Assembly: GCA_947629835.1 (NCBI GenBank)
Contig: CANRFH010000009.1
Span: 1 to 42,496 of the forward strand
Direction of reading: 5' to 3'
Source of the DNA: an uncultured Clostridia bacterium
Lineage (GTDB): Bacteria; Bacillota; Clostridia; TANB77; CAG-508
DNA length: 42,496 bases
Part shown: piece after piece, positions 8,698-15,477 of the stretch
Layout: every line of letters starts with the position of its first letter
Position numbering within the stretch: the first letter of the stretch is position 1
Position numbers and translations under genes: made by a program
The notes under the pieces: generated by a model
What the model was told of the DNA's origin: nothing
Seen by the model: the letters and a program-made list of their open reading frames with translations, nothing else
Database searches by the model: none

Positions 8698-9919
8698 ATT
8701 TCTTGAAATTTTCATTTTTCACATTTTAAAATATAAGTTTTTTAAAATTGAATGTTGTAAGAGTATATAAAAATATTAATATAGAGATATAGAAACAATT
8801 ACGTGTTAAAAATTATTTATTGTAATTCTTAATATTATACAATAAACCAAAAACCTACATACTGTCAAAATGAACATATATAAACACTCCTACATTGTAC
8901 CAAAAAAATTTGAATAAGTTAATAGAATTTGAAGGTTAGCTAAAGTGTTGAATTTTATAGAGTTATAAGTAACTGTCTTAAAAAAGAGCTAGTAGCATTA
9001 CAAGGTATGAAAATATCAGTATATATACTATATTGTTATATAGTATAAAAAAGAAAGTAAATGCAAGAAAATATATAAGAGTTGAATTATCTAAAAGGAA
9101 GTATTTACGAATAGTTTACAGTTATAACTAATTAGAATTGTAGTTTACTTTATAATTATAATATAATACTTCATTAAAGATAAAATGCGAGGAAAAATTT
9201 AGTCTGATATATTAAGGGAAGAAACAGATTAATAATCTGTGAAGAAAAGGCGAAAAAATTACGAAAGAATAAAAGCTTATAAAGAAATAAAAAACAAATA
9301 AAATATAAATTATAATTAGTGTGTGAAATTTGCTATATATTTTAATATTGCAAGTATTATAACTCTAGAATATATATACAAAACGGATTCTAATTCCAAA
9401 CAAAATGCAATAGACAATTAATTTAAATTATAAAAGTATTTGAATTGCGTTGCAATATTAACTATTATCTGCATATAATTATTACTTTATTGTGCTAAAT
9501 TATTAAGTTGTAAAGTATATTTATTTAGTTATAGTGTAGCAGTAGTCTTTTATAGCAAATAGATATTTTGGTGGAAAAAGTTAATTTATAAATAATATTA
9601 AAATATATATCAATTTTATAGCTCTTCATAAGATAGAACATAATCTTTTATAAAACTAAAAATAAAACAGCCCTAAATTAATTTCAAGCACTTGCGAAAA
9701 AGCATTTTTGACAAGGCATTGCTTATTATAAATTATATGTACAAGTATATAATAATCTCTTTAAAGTCCGTTACAGATACGAATATACAAAAAAGTATAT
9801 ATGCGGAATAACAAGAAACGGCGATAATGTAATATGAAAAGCAAAAACTTGTTTTTATTTAACTAAAAATATAAACCTTGTAACCGTTGATACTGTAAGA
9901 AAAAACTTTCAAAAATGTA
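8698..9919. other. Long AT-rich untranslated region of the element
   Basis: No convincing gene is visible in 1.2 kb, which is unusual in a compact element. It contains a perfect 8-bp-arm palindrome at 9224-9240 and a segment repeated near the right end (8866-8927 with 14719-14825). Its position after a rolling-circle-type rep gene makes it the best place to look for double- and single-strand origins. In-frame stops interrupt all longer frames, so part may be decayed coding sequence. Confidence 0.5.
8866..8927 (+). repeat. Direct repeat copy A (with 14719-14825)
   Basis: CAAAATGAACATATATA is exact at 8866-8882 and 14719-14735. A following 33-nt block (8895-8927) matches 14793-14825 at 28 positions. 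In copy B a hairpin terminator lies between the two blocks. The repeats bracket the 8.9-14.7 kb half of the element. Confidence 0.6.
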
Positions 9920-9978
9920 TTGACATTTTCTACCTTATATGGTACCATCATAATGCAAATGAAAATCACAAAAAATAA
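9712..9978 (+). pseudogene. Possible decayed coding segment
   Basis: One frame is open from 9712 to 9978 except for a single TGA. It reads plausibly as protein (YICGITRNGDNVI, stop, then LTKNINLVTVDTVRKNF). No family is recognised and there is no start with a ribosome binding site. Chance openness in AT-rich DNA is a real alternative. Confidence 0.25.
9920..9948 (+). promoter_or_regulatory. Strong promoter with overlapping palindrome
   Basis: TTGACA (9920-9925), a 17-bp spacer and extended -10 TGGTACCAT (TACCAT at 9943-9948) form a good sigma-A promoter. The -10 is embedded in the perfect palindrome ATGGTACCAT, a possible operator. The transcript would begin near 9955 with a leader of about 220 nt. 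Confidence 0.6.
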
Positions 9979-9982
9979 AAAA

Positions 9983-10093
9983 CTTCTAAAATGTAACAGT
10001 CGGCAAACTTACTACATTTTAGAAGCGGTCGAAATATCTTGAAAATATTTCATATATATAGTAGCATTTTTTAGACCTTTTTTCAAGATATTT
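9983..10093 (+). promoter_or_regulatory. Two-hairpin structured leader
   Basis: Two large perfect inverted repeats follow the promoter. Hairpin 1 has 13-bp arms (9983-9995 and 10013-10025, 17-nt loop). Hairpin 2 has 14-bp arms (10032-10045 and 10080-10093). An AAAGGAGG then precedes a four-codon frame (ATG at 10123, stop at 10135-10137). This could be an attenuator with a mini-leader peptide, an antisense target, or part of a replication origin. Confidence 0.55.
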
Positions 10094-10178
10094 ACAAAAT
10101 ATTTTGAAAGGAGGTTTTTTATATGTTTTTTAGTTAGTGCCTCTAATTTTAATGATTTATAAAAAATGGAGGTTAATT

Positions 10179-10712
10179 ATGAAATTAGAAGAAATTAAAA
10201 AATATTGTAAAATTGTTACAAATGAAGAAAAACAAGGAGAGGAACTTTATTTTAAAGATAAGCCTGACTATGAAATTATAAAGGATTTAAAAAGAAATGG
10301 TTACAAGTGGCATAATACAAAAAAATGTTGGTATAGAAAATTACATTATACAGGAAAAACAAAAAAACGAAATTATTTAGGTATAAAAGTCGGTGATATA
10401 TTCCACTATTCGTGGGGCTATGAACAGACAAATGCAAATTATTTTCAAGTTGTAAGCTTAAAAGGAACAAAACAAGTTATTATTCGAGAAATATCATACG
10501 AAATAACAGAAACGACAGGTCTAGATAGTTATAAGGTTAGACCTATAAAAGATAGCTTTTTAAAAGAAAGTCAATTTATAGCAGATAATGGAATCGGAGC
10601 AATAAAGCAAGTCAAAGGATTAGAAAATGGAACAATTTATATAAATATAGAAAGCTTTGGTTTTTGTAGCTTATGGAATAACACTGACGACTTAATGACT
10701 TGTTACTATTAA
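10179..10712 (+). CDS. Conserved element protein of unknown function
   Basis: This 177-residue protein is soluble with no signal peptide. An N-terminal region (about 15-50) contains LKRNGYKWHNTKKCWY, a motif seen in small domains of plasmid and phage proteins. The C-terminal part begins VGDIFHYSWGYEQTNANYF and is mostly beta-predicted. The ATG at 10179 follows TGGAGG; a GTG at 10137 in frame is less likely because it lacks spacing to a ribosome binding site. It is expressed behind the structured leader at 9983-10093. I do not recognise a function. Confidence 0.65.
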   Translation: MKLEEIKKYCKIVTNEEKQGEELYFKDKPDYEIIKDLKRNGYKWHNTKKCWYRKLHYTGKTKKRNYLGIKVGDIFHYSWGYEQTNANYFQVVSLKGTKQVIIREISYEITETTGLDSYKVRPIKDSFLKESQFIADNGIGAIKQVKGLENGTIYINIESFGFCSLWNNTDDLMTCYY

Positions 10713-10740
10713 AATTTTAAATTACGAAGCGGAGGAAAAA

Positions 10741-10800
10741 ATGTATATAATTATAATTTATGTCGTTATTATCGCTATTTTGAAGGGGTGGCAAAAATAG
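10741..10800 (+). CDS. 19-residue hydrophobic peptide
   Basis: MYIIIIYVVIIAILKGWQK is preceded by a strong GCGGAGG eight bases from the ATG. It consists of one membrane segment with a basic, tryptophan-containing tail. This profile matches small type I toxins such as Ibs, or other regulatory membrane peptides. No antisense promoter was clearly seen. Confidence 0.5.
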   Translation: MYIIIIYVVIIAILKGWQK

Positions 10801-10825
10801 AGTAACTAATATTTGAAAAAGTATG

Positions 10826-10922
10826 CTTTTATAAATATTAAAAAATATATAAAAATGTTGTTTATAAAAGTAGTAAAAATACTTTCTAAACATTTAAAAA
10901 GTAATAACTACTTTTATAAACA
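10826..10922. repeat. Three CTTTTATAAA sites upstream of the recombinase
   Basis: CTTTTATAAA occurs at 10826-10835 and 10911-10920, and inverted at 10861-10870. The last two sit in a perfect 16-bp inverted repeat (10859-10874 and 10907-10922). Position and symmetry suggest a res-type or operator site for the serine recombinase, or a terminator-like stem. Confidence 0.5.
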
Positions 10923-10939
10923 CAAAAGGAGGAATTAAA

Positions 10940-11552
10940 ATGTCAAAAACAGTTGCATATGTTAGAGTTAGCACAAAGGAACAAAATCTTGATAGACAGC
11001 TTGAAGTATTACAGAAAATGGGAATTCAAGAAAAATACATATATAGTGATAAACAGTCAGGAAAGGATTTTGAAAGAATTGGTTATCAATATATGAAGAA
11101 ATCACTTGAAAAAGGCGATACATTAGTTATAAAAGAACTTGACAGAATAGGAAGGAATCAGGAAGAACTAAAAAAAGAATGGGAATATTTTAGAAACAAT
11201 GAAATAAATGTCAGAGTTTTAGACCTTCCCGCCCTTAATATAGACTATGAAGACGACAACATTAAGCCACTTGCTAAAATGATAAGCAATATAATTTTTG
11301 AGGTAATGAGTTGGAAGGCTCAAAATGAAAGGGAAACAATTAGAAAAAGACAGGCGGAGGGTATTGCAATAGCAAAGGCAAAGAATATAAAGTTTGGTAG
11401 ACCAAAAATTGAAATACCTTCAAACTTTGAGGAGATATATAATAAATGGAAGAAGCGGAGAGATAACGGCAACGAAAGGAATGGAACTTACAGGGTTAAA
11501 ACGTAACATATTTTATAACTTTATAAAGATATATGAAAAAGGCACAAAATAA
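10940..11552 (+). CDS. Serine resolvase/invertase family recombinase, +1 frameshift at CGG
   Basis: This small serine recombinase has the catalytic Ser11 in AYVRVSTKEQ and the typical LDRIGRNQEEL and ERETIRKRQAEGI blocks. In the start frame the protein diverges after FGRPKIEIPSNFEEIYNKW and ends at 11506 without a DNA-binding domain. Skipping the C of the in-frame CGG at 11456-11458 (codon 173) restores the expected HTH tail (GEITATKGMELTGLKRNIFY) and a stop at 11550-11552, giving 203 residues. It is one of eight identical shifts in this window. It may resolve multimers or invert DNA in the element. Without the shift it would be a truncated pseudogene. Confidence 0.85.
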
Positions 11553-11577
11553 TCTAATATTTAGGAGGAACTTATTT

Positions 11578-11835
11578 ATGGGAAAAGTAGAAAAATTGAA
11601 AAAGGCATTATTAAAAGAGTATAAAAACAAAGATATATTAGTTATGCTGGAGGGATTTATAAAAACTTATATAATAATAAAAAATTCAAAAATACTAATA
11701 AATAATCAAACATTAATATTAACAGACGGAAAGCAACAAGAAATCATTATAGATTTAGATTATGTGTATAATATAGACGTTAATACGGCAATTATGTTTG
11801 ATTTAGATAACGAAAAAATAACGTTACAATATTGA
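11578..11835 (+). CDS. Hypothetical 85-residue element protein
   Basis: The ATG at 11578 follows TTAGGAGGAAC, and the gene starts 25 bases after the full-length recombinase ends. The protein has an N-terminal lysine-rich helix and a beta-rich remainder (KILINNQTLILTDGKQQEII). There are no membrane segments and no recognised domain. It is probably co-transcribed with the recombinase and ends before two terminators. Confidence 0.6.
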   Translation: MGKVEKLKKALLKEYKNKDILVMLEGFIKTYIIIKNSKILINNQTLILTDGKQQEIIIDLDYVYNIDVNTAIMFDLDNEKITLQY

Positions 11836-11862
11836 ATGTTACAATTTTATCTATAAAATAAT

Positions 11863-11890
11863 GGGCTAGTAAAAAGCTAGTCCTTTTATT
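11863..11890 (+). terminator. Terminator after the recombinase operon
   Basis: GGGCTAG (11863-11869) pairs with CTAGTCC (11877-11883, one G-U) followed by TTTTATT. Confidence 0.75.
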
Positions 11891-11971
11891 ATCCCCCATT
11901 ATTTAGGTTATTATATTGGTATTTTAGGAAAAATATATAAGGTGCTAGTGCAGTTAGCTATGCATAAAAAA

Positions 11972-12009
11972 AGAACTATTTATTTTATGTAGAAAATAGT
12001 TCTCTATTT
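11972..12009. terminator. Bidirectional terminator at the HTH gene end
   Basis: AGAACTATTT (11972-11981) pairs perfectly with AAATAGTTCT (11994-12003), flanked by A and T runs. It lies between convergent genes, overlapping the stop region of the HTH gene. Confidence 0.65.
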
Positions 12010-12267
12010 TTTAAAACTTTCAATACACTGTTTAAGTAATTCGTCAGTTGTAACATTAAAAATAATTGAAAATACAGCAAGTTCATATTCTTTTATGATT
12101 CTATCTCCTCTTTCAATTTTTTGTAATGAGTTTTTATTTAAGTCTATTCCATATAACTGTAATTTTTCAGACAATGATTTTTGCGTCATATTATTTTTTA
12201 TTCGATATTCTTTTATAGTTTCGCCTATTGCATTTAGTTTGTTATTGTATTTTATAGTATTATTCAT
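12004..12267 (-). CDS. Cro/CI-type HTH regulator
   Basis: This 87-residue protein is essentially one HTH domain at about 12-75 (IGETIKEYRIKNNMTQKSLSEKL, then LNKNSLQKIERGDR). The C-terminal part (VTTDELLK) is typical of small XRE regulators. It is the only minus-strand gene in the right half of the element. Its promoter region carries a palindrome (12334-12347) beside a TATAAT, which suggests autorepression and control of the genes at 12.5-14.7 kb. Confidence 0.8.
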   Translation of the reverse strand: MNNTIKYNNKLNAIGETIKEYRIKNNMTQKSLSEKLQLYGIDLNKNSLQKIERGDRIIKEYELAVFSIIFNVTTDELLKQCIESFKK

Positions 12268-12327
12268 AACTTAATTTTCTCCGTTTATTTATATTTTATA
12301 CATTGATTTTAGTATAAAATTGTGATA

Positions 12328-12347
12328 TTATAACAACGTACACGTTG
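12328..12347 (-). promoter_or_regulatory. Promoter with operator for the HTH gene
   Basis: CAACGT and ACGTTG (12334-12339 and 12342-12347) flank two bases and abut a minus-strand TATAAT. An operator against the -10 fits autorepression. Confidence 0.5.
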
Positions 12348-12371
12348 CTTAATTAAGTGAAGGTTAATATA

Positions 12372-12482
12372 TTGAAAAAACAAATTGCTATTTCAATACT
12401 TGAAGAAATATAAGATTCAATAAAAAATGGAAAAGAAGCGGAATAAATAGTTTAAAACTGTATAAAAAGATTAAAAAATTAA
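12372..12482 (+). pseudogene. Small decayed gene with three in-frame stops
   Basis: A single frame of 37 codons reads KKQIAISILEEI, stop, DSIKNGKEAE, stop, IV, stop, NCIKRLKN, stop. The pieces read as one helical charged peptide in one frame. The three internal TAA codons mark it as decayed; real genes here also end in TAA, so reassignment is not implied. Confidence 0.4.
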
Positions 12483-12492
12483 GGAGGATAAA

Positions 12493-13038
12493 ATGGAGAA
12501 AAAATTTGACAATAAACAAATAATAATTAGTAGTATTGCTATTTTAGTAATTATTGTAATTATTGCAGGTGTAATTATTTTTATAAATAGTGAAACGTAT
12601 AGAGAAATTAATTACAAAAATAATACTTCTTTAAGTGTTGTAAATGATAATGCATATAACTCAAGATTTTATTACAATAAAAATTTAAAATATACTAAGG
12701 AAGGCAATAAATATGTATTTGAAAAAGATGATCCGAATGTAGTAATAATTTCATATAATGTAGCAAAAACAAGTGAAACAGGAACAGGAATGAATATAAA
12801 TAAAATTATTAGTTCAATAGAAAATGCTGGATACACATTTTCAGGACAAAGGGAACTTACAATTTCAAAAATAAAACCTATAAAGGCAACTAGGTTAAAA
12901 TTTAAGCAAAACGGAGTAAATAATATTACATATATAGTGTTTAATAATGATAATACATACTGGTTTAGTATGTTGTCAGAGTCAGAAGAAGAAAATCAAG
13001 ATTTTATGACTATGTTAGATTCTTTTATCTGCAATTGA
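12493..13038 (+). CDS. Membrane-anchored extracellular protein, unknown function
   Basis: This 181-residue protein has a short basic N-terminus and one membrane segment (about 9-31, IIISSIAILVIIVIIAGVII). The rest is an external domain with no recognised family. AAGGAGG precedes the ATG. It is the first of four same-strand genes (12493-14668) encoding membrane or exported products, so the set may alter the host surface or build a transfer or adsorption structure. No cysteines suggest a lipoprotein. Confidence 0.6.
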   Translation: MEKKFDNKQIIISSIAILVIIVIIAGVIIFINSETYREINYKNNTSLSVVNDNAYNSRFYYNKNLKYTKEGNKYVFEKDDPNVVIISYNVAKTSETGTGMNINKIISSIENAGYTFSGQRELTISKIKPIKATRLKFKQNGVNNITYIVFNNDNTYWFSMLSESEEENQDFMTMLDSFICN

Positions 13039-13078
13039 TATGTAAAAAAATATAATTTGAAATATGGAGGTGTAAAAT

Positions 13079-13363
13079 ATGGCAATAGTTGTAGTAATAA
13101 TTTTAGGAGTTATAGCGTGGTGTTGTGTATGGGGTGTTGTATGTAATGTAATAGCATTGCCCAAAAACATTAATTATGGCTTTTTATTAGGATTTTTTCT
13201 AGGTTTAATCGGACTAATAATTGTAATATGCTTACCTGAAAATACAAAAAATTCTGTTAATGACGTTGAAACGTTAGAGAAGTTAGTTGAATTAAAAGAA
13301 AAAGGAATATTGTCAGAAGCGGAATTTAATGAGAAAAAACAAAATATTTTAAATAAAATATAA
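13079..13363 (+). CDS. Two-TM protein with C-terminal SHOCT domain
   Basis: This 94-residue protein has two membrane segments (about 3-24 and 31-52) and a C-terminal SHOCT motif (LEKLVELKEKGILSEAEFNEKKQNIL). SHOCT is a short oligomerisation-type domain common at the ends of bacterial membrane proteins. It follows the preceding gene by 40 bases with TGGAGG before the ATG. A natural GCG GAA in the SHOCT motif shows that CGG out of frame is tolerated. Exact role unknown. Confidence 0.75.
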   Translation: MAIVVVIILGVIAWCCVWGVVCNVIALPKNINYGFLLGFFLGLIGLIIVICLPENTKNSVNDVETLEKLVELKEKGILSEAEFNEKKQNILNKI

Positions 13364-13374
13364 TGGTGTGAAAT

Positions 13375-13440
13375 ATGGAAAATAGACAATATGTAGACGA
13401 ACTAAAGCAAGAAAGGAGTGATTTTAAATATGAAAAATAA
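13375..13440 (+). CDS. Possible 21-residue peptide overlapping the next gene
   Basis: The frame MENRQYVDELKQERSDFKYE plus one lysine starts 12 bases after the SHOCT gene. It contains the ribosome binding site of the following gene and overlaps its start by 11 bases. It could couple translation of the two genes. Its own ribosome binding site is weak (GGTGTG). Confidence 0.3.
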   Translation: MENRQYVDELKQERSDFKYEK

Positions 13441-14668
13441 GAAAGATTATAAAAAAATTTTTATAGCAGTAGGTATCATTATTGTTCTAGCGATAGCAGT
13501 AATTTTAATACTAAATATAAAAAATGATACAAAAGTTAATGCACCAGATTTAGTCAAAGGTATGACGCCAGTCAAATGGAATGGAAGTCAGTGGATAGAA
13601 ACAACAGCTGAAGATAAAGAATGGTATAACTACGATAAACAAGAATGGGCAAATGTTAAATTAGCAGACGGAAGTATGTTTGTGTGGATTCCTAGATATG
13701 CCTACAAAATAACTAAAGGCTATCACGGAGAAGATTTAGAATATAAAGAGCAAAGTTCTCACACAGATTCTACAAAAGAGGGTGGAAAAATAGAAATTGT
13801 TTTTTTGCAAGGAACAACTAACTCTACATTCAACAATAAGTCAATAGATATTGCAAACACAAACAGTAAAGAAAATTATGTGGTACACCCTGCTTTCAAG
13901 TTTGGAGACGAGGAATTACAAGGAATTTGGGTATCTAAATATGAGGCAAGTCGAACAGACTCAACAGATACAACACAAGGGACACAAGAGATATTAGCTT
14001 TTAAAGATAATGTATTAAGTATAACAGATTATGATTTAAATGGTGCAATGTATTACTGCAGAAATATGGAAAAACAAAATATATATGGTTGGAATGAACA
14101 AAGTGGTACGATAGCAAATACAGGAGATATTATTGGTGATAATAATAATTTTGACACTCATTTAATAAAAAATATTGAATGGGGAGCAGTTTGTTATTTG
14201 TCAGAAAGTAGGTATGGAATAAATAAAGAAATTTTAGGAAATACCAGTCTAATTAGTGGCAAAGGTGGTGTATCTTCTACAACAACAGGTAATGAAACAG
14301 GCATATATGATATGGCAGGGCAAAACGCAGAATTTGTAAGTGCATATTATAACTTAGGTACAGATAATGTAAATTTAAAAAAATATACAAATGCTACTAA
14401 TTTTCATAAAAAATATGTAGATATATATAATAGTTATGGAACAGATAATTATGGGGACGCAGTATATGAAACCTCAAAAGATAATTTCGCAAGGCGAAGT
14501 TGGTATGAAGGACAAAGTGATTTATCAACTTCTTATCCATTTTTTGTAAGAGGTAAGTCTAGTTATTCTAATAGTATTTATTCATATTTTACGACAAGCG
14601 GAGAAAAAACATTAGATAATAGCGAATATAAGACAAGTTTTAGGGTAACAATAACAAAAAATAATTAG
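13430..14668 (+). CDS. Membrane-anchored protein with FGE/SUMF1-like C-type lectin fold
   Basis: This 412-residue protein has one N-terminal membrane segment (about 9-30) and a large external part. The fold is suggested by GIWVSKYEAS (165-174), IEWGAVCYLSESRYG (249-263), GIYDMAGQNAEFVS (291-304) and a C-terminal SFRVTI, the pattern of formylglycine-generating-enzyme-like C-type lectin folds. I cannot confirm catalytic cysteines, so binding rather than catalysis is likelier. The fold is also used by diversity-generating-retroelement targets, but no reverse transcriptase or template repeat is present. The ATG at 13430 is chosen because GAAAGGAGTG is 9 bases upstream; the ATG at 13418 has none. 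Confidence 0.65.
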   Translation: MKNKKDYKKIFIAVGIIIVLAIAVILILNIKNDTKVNAPDLVKGMTPVKWNGSQWIETTAEDKEWYNYDKQEWANVKLADGSMFVWIPRYAYKITKGYHGEDLEYKEQSSHTDSTKEGGKIEIVFLQGTTNSTFNNKSIDIANTNSKENYVVHPAFKFGDEELQGIWVSKYEASRTDSTDTTQGTQEILAFKDNVLSITDYDLNGAMYYCRNMEKQNIYGWNEQSGTIANTGDIIGDNNNFDTHLIKNIEWGAVCYLSESRYGINKEILGNTSLISGKGGVSSTTTGNETGIYDMAGQNAEFVSAYYNLGTDNVNLKKYTNATNFHKKYVDIYNSYGTDNYGDAVYETSKDNFARRSWYEGQSDLSTSYPFFVRGKSSYSNSIYSYFTTSGEKTLDNSEYKTSFRVTITKNN

Positions 14669-14686
14669 TTTACTGACGCATTTAAT

Positions 14687-14723
14687 TTTTGCATATATAC
14701 CCCATTAAATTATATATGCAAAA
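14687..14723. other. 13-bp perfect hairpin
   Basis: TTTTGCATATATA (14687-14699) pairs with TATATATGCAAAA (14711-14723), loop 11. It overlaps the start of direct repeat copy B and has no T-run on the plus strand. Confidence 0.5.
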
Positions 14724-14825
14724 TGAACATATATATTTTTTCTACTGGGAACGGTGTCCTCGACAAAAGGACACCATTTTTAAAAACTTATATTCTACCA
14801 CGAAAATTTAAATAAGTGAATAGAA
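14719..14825 (+). repeat. Direct repeat copy B (with 8866-8927)
   Basis: A 17-nt exact block (14719-14735) and a 33-nt block at 28/33 identity (14793-14825) match copy A. The terminator at 14753-14782 lies between them and is absent from copy A. Confidence 0.6.
14753..14782 (+). terminator. Terminator after the surface-protein cassette
   Basis: GGTGTCCT (14753-14760) pairs perfectly with AGGACACC (14768-14775), followed by ATTTTTA. Confidence 0.8.
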
Positions 14826-15024
14826 AAAGCAATGTGAAACAAGCCACGAGAATCAATTTTAAGACATTTTTATATTAAAGATATGAAATTATATGTTGTG
14901 GATAGAAAAAATAGTTTATATAAAATCATCACAATAATTAGAGCAAGAAGCGGTTTAGATGTTTACTTTATAAATGTATAATAAAATTAAAGTTTTATAT
15001 TGTAAAGAATATTTTTAAATTTAG

Positions 15025-15075
15025 TAGATTATTTATAATGAGCTACTGTTAAAAGTTCTAATGAAGTTCTAATGA
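15025..15075 (+). repeat. Right-end sites: int-xis site copy and arm repeats
   Basis: 15025-15045 matches the inverse of 5690-5710 at 20 of 21 bases. It is followed by two tandem AGTTCTAATGA copies (15054-15064 and 15065-15075) identical to those at 4430-4452. Having both site types at both ends fits an excisive complex built by integrase and excisionase. Confidence 0.65.
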
Positions 15076-15216
15076 ACTATATAATTTTTATACAATTTAA
15101 ATTATTCTTTATTTAAAAGCTTTTACTGGTAAAAAAGCTTAAAATATATGCATTTTATAGTATACAAACAAGTTTTAAAAAATACTAAAAAGTGTTAAAT
15201 AACATATAATATATGT

Positions 15217-15270
15217 GTCTTAGGAACCAGTGCCAAAAGCGTGGAGGTTCGAGTCCTCTCACCCGCACCA
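15217..15270 (+). repeat. attR: original 3' end of tRNA-Leu
   Basis: This is the displaced chromosomal 3' end of tRNA-Leu, including CCA. Its acceptor strand CACCCGC is fully complementary to GCGGGTG at 4284-4290, unlike the copy now in the intact gene. It is followed by a terminator, as the original gene would be. Confidence 0.9.
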
Positions 15271-15280
15271 TAGTAAGAAA

Positions 15281-15308
15281 AGAAGGCTCTTAGAAGTCTT
15301 CTTTTTTA
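15281..15308 (+). terminator. Original terminator of tRNA-Leu
   Basis: AGAAGGCT (15281-15288) pairs with AGTCTTCT (15295-15302, one G-U), followed by TTTTT, 10 bases after the attR CCA. Confidence 0.75.
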
Positions 15309-15373
15309 TACGATTTTTATAAAAGTAATGCAATAGAATTTTTATTCTATACTGATAATAATGAAAAATAAAT

Positions 15374-15413
15374 AAACAGTGGTACACATTTTTATATATG
15401 TGTGCCACTGTTT
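15374..15413. terminator. Long hairpin, probable terminator of the cysteine-cluster gene
   Basis: A stem of 16 bp with one G-U (15374-15389 with 15398-15413) lies downstream of the minus-strand gene at 15478. It has A/T-rich flanks on both sides. Confidence 0.5.
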
Positions 15414-15477
15414 TACCCATTAGATTGGTTCTGCTTAATGCAGCTTTTTTGATAAGATACATGCAATTTACATTATC

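Larger units (their letters stand above)
14669..15216. other. Untranslated right end of the element
   Basis: No gene is visible in 548 bases. It holds two hairpins, copy B of a direct repeat (14719-14825), a copy of the int-xis regulatory site (15025-15045) and a pair of arm-type repeats (15054-15075). It probably serves as the right recombination end. Confidence 0.6.
4314..15236. mobile_element. Integrative element in tRNA-Leu, about 10.9 kb
   Basis: The element is bounded by a tRNA-Leu 3'-end repeat at 4314-4367 and 15217-15270. A tyrosine integrase lies next to the intact tRNA. Cargo in order: int, xis-like, HTH repressor, gene II/X-type replication protein, antirepressor-like protein, a long untranslated region, a conserved hypothetical, a 19-residue membrane peptide, a serine recombinase, a hypothetical, a small HTH regulator, and three membrane or exported proteins. 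I see no capsid, terminase, Zot-like ATPase, type IV secretion or classical relaxase gene. It could be a replicating integrative element or a satellite that borrows a helper's transfer or packaging machinery; this is inference. Confidence 0.9.

Noticed and set aside
9712..9978. Functional gene in the untranslated region
   Set aside because: Open except for one TGA but with no start site and no recognised family; kept only as a low-confidence fossil.
12372..12482. UAA readthrough or reassignment
   Set aside because: All well-defined genes here use TAA as a normal stop, so the three stops indicate decay.
13430..14668. Diversity-generating retroelement target
   Set aside because: Fold is compatible but no reverse transcriptase, Avd gene or template repeat is in the window.
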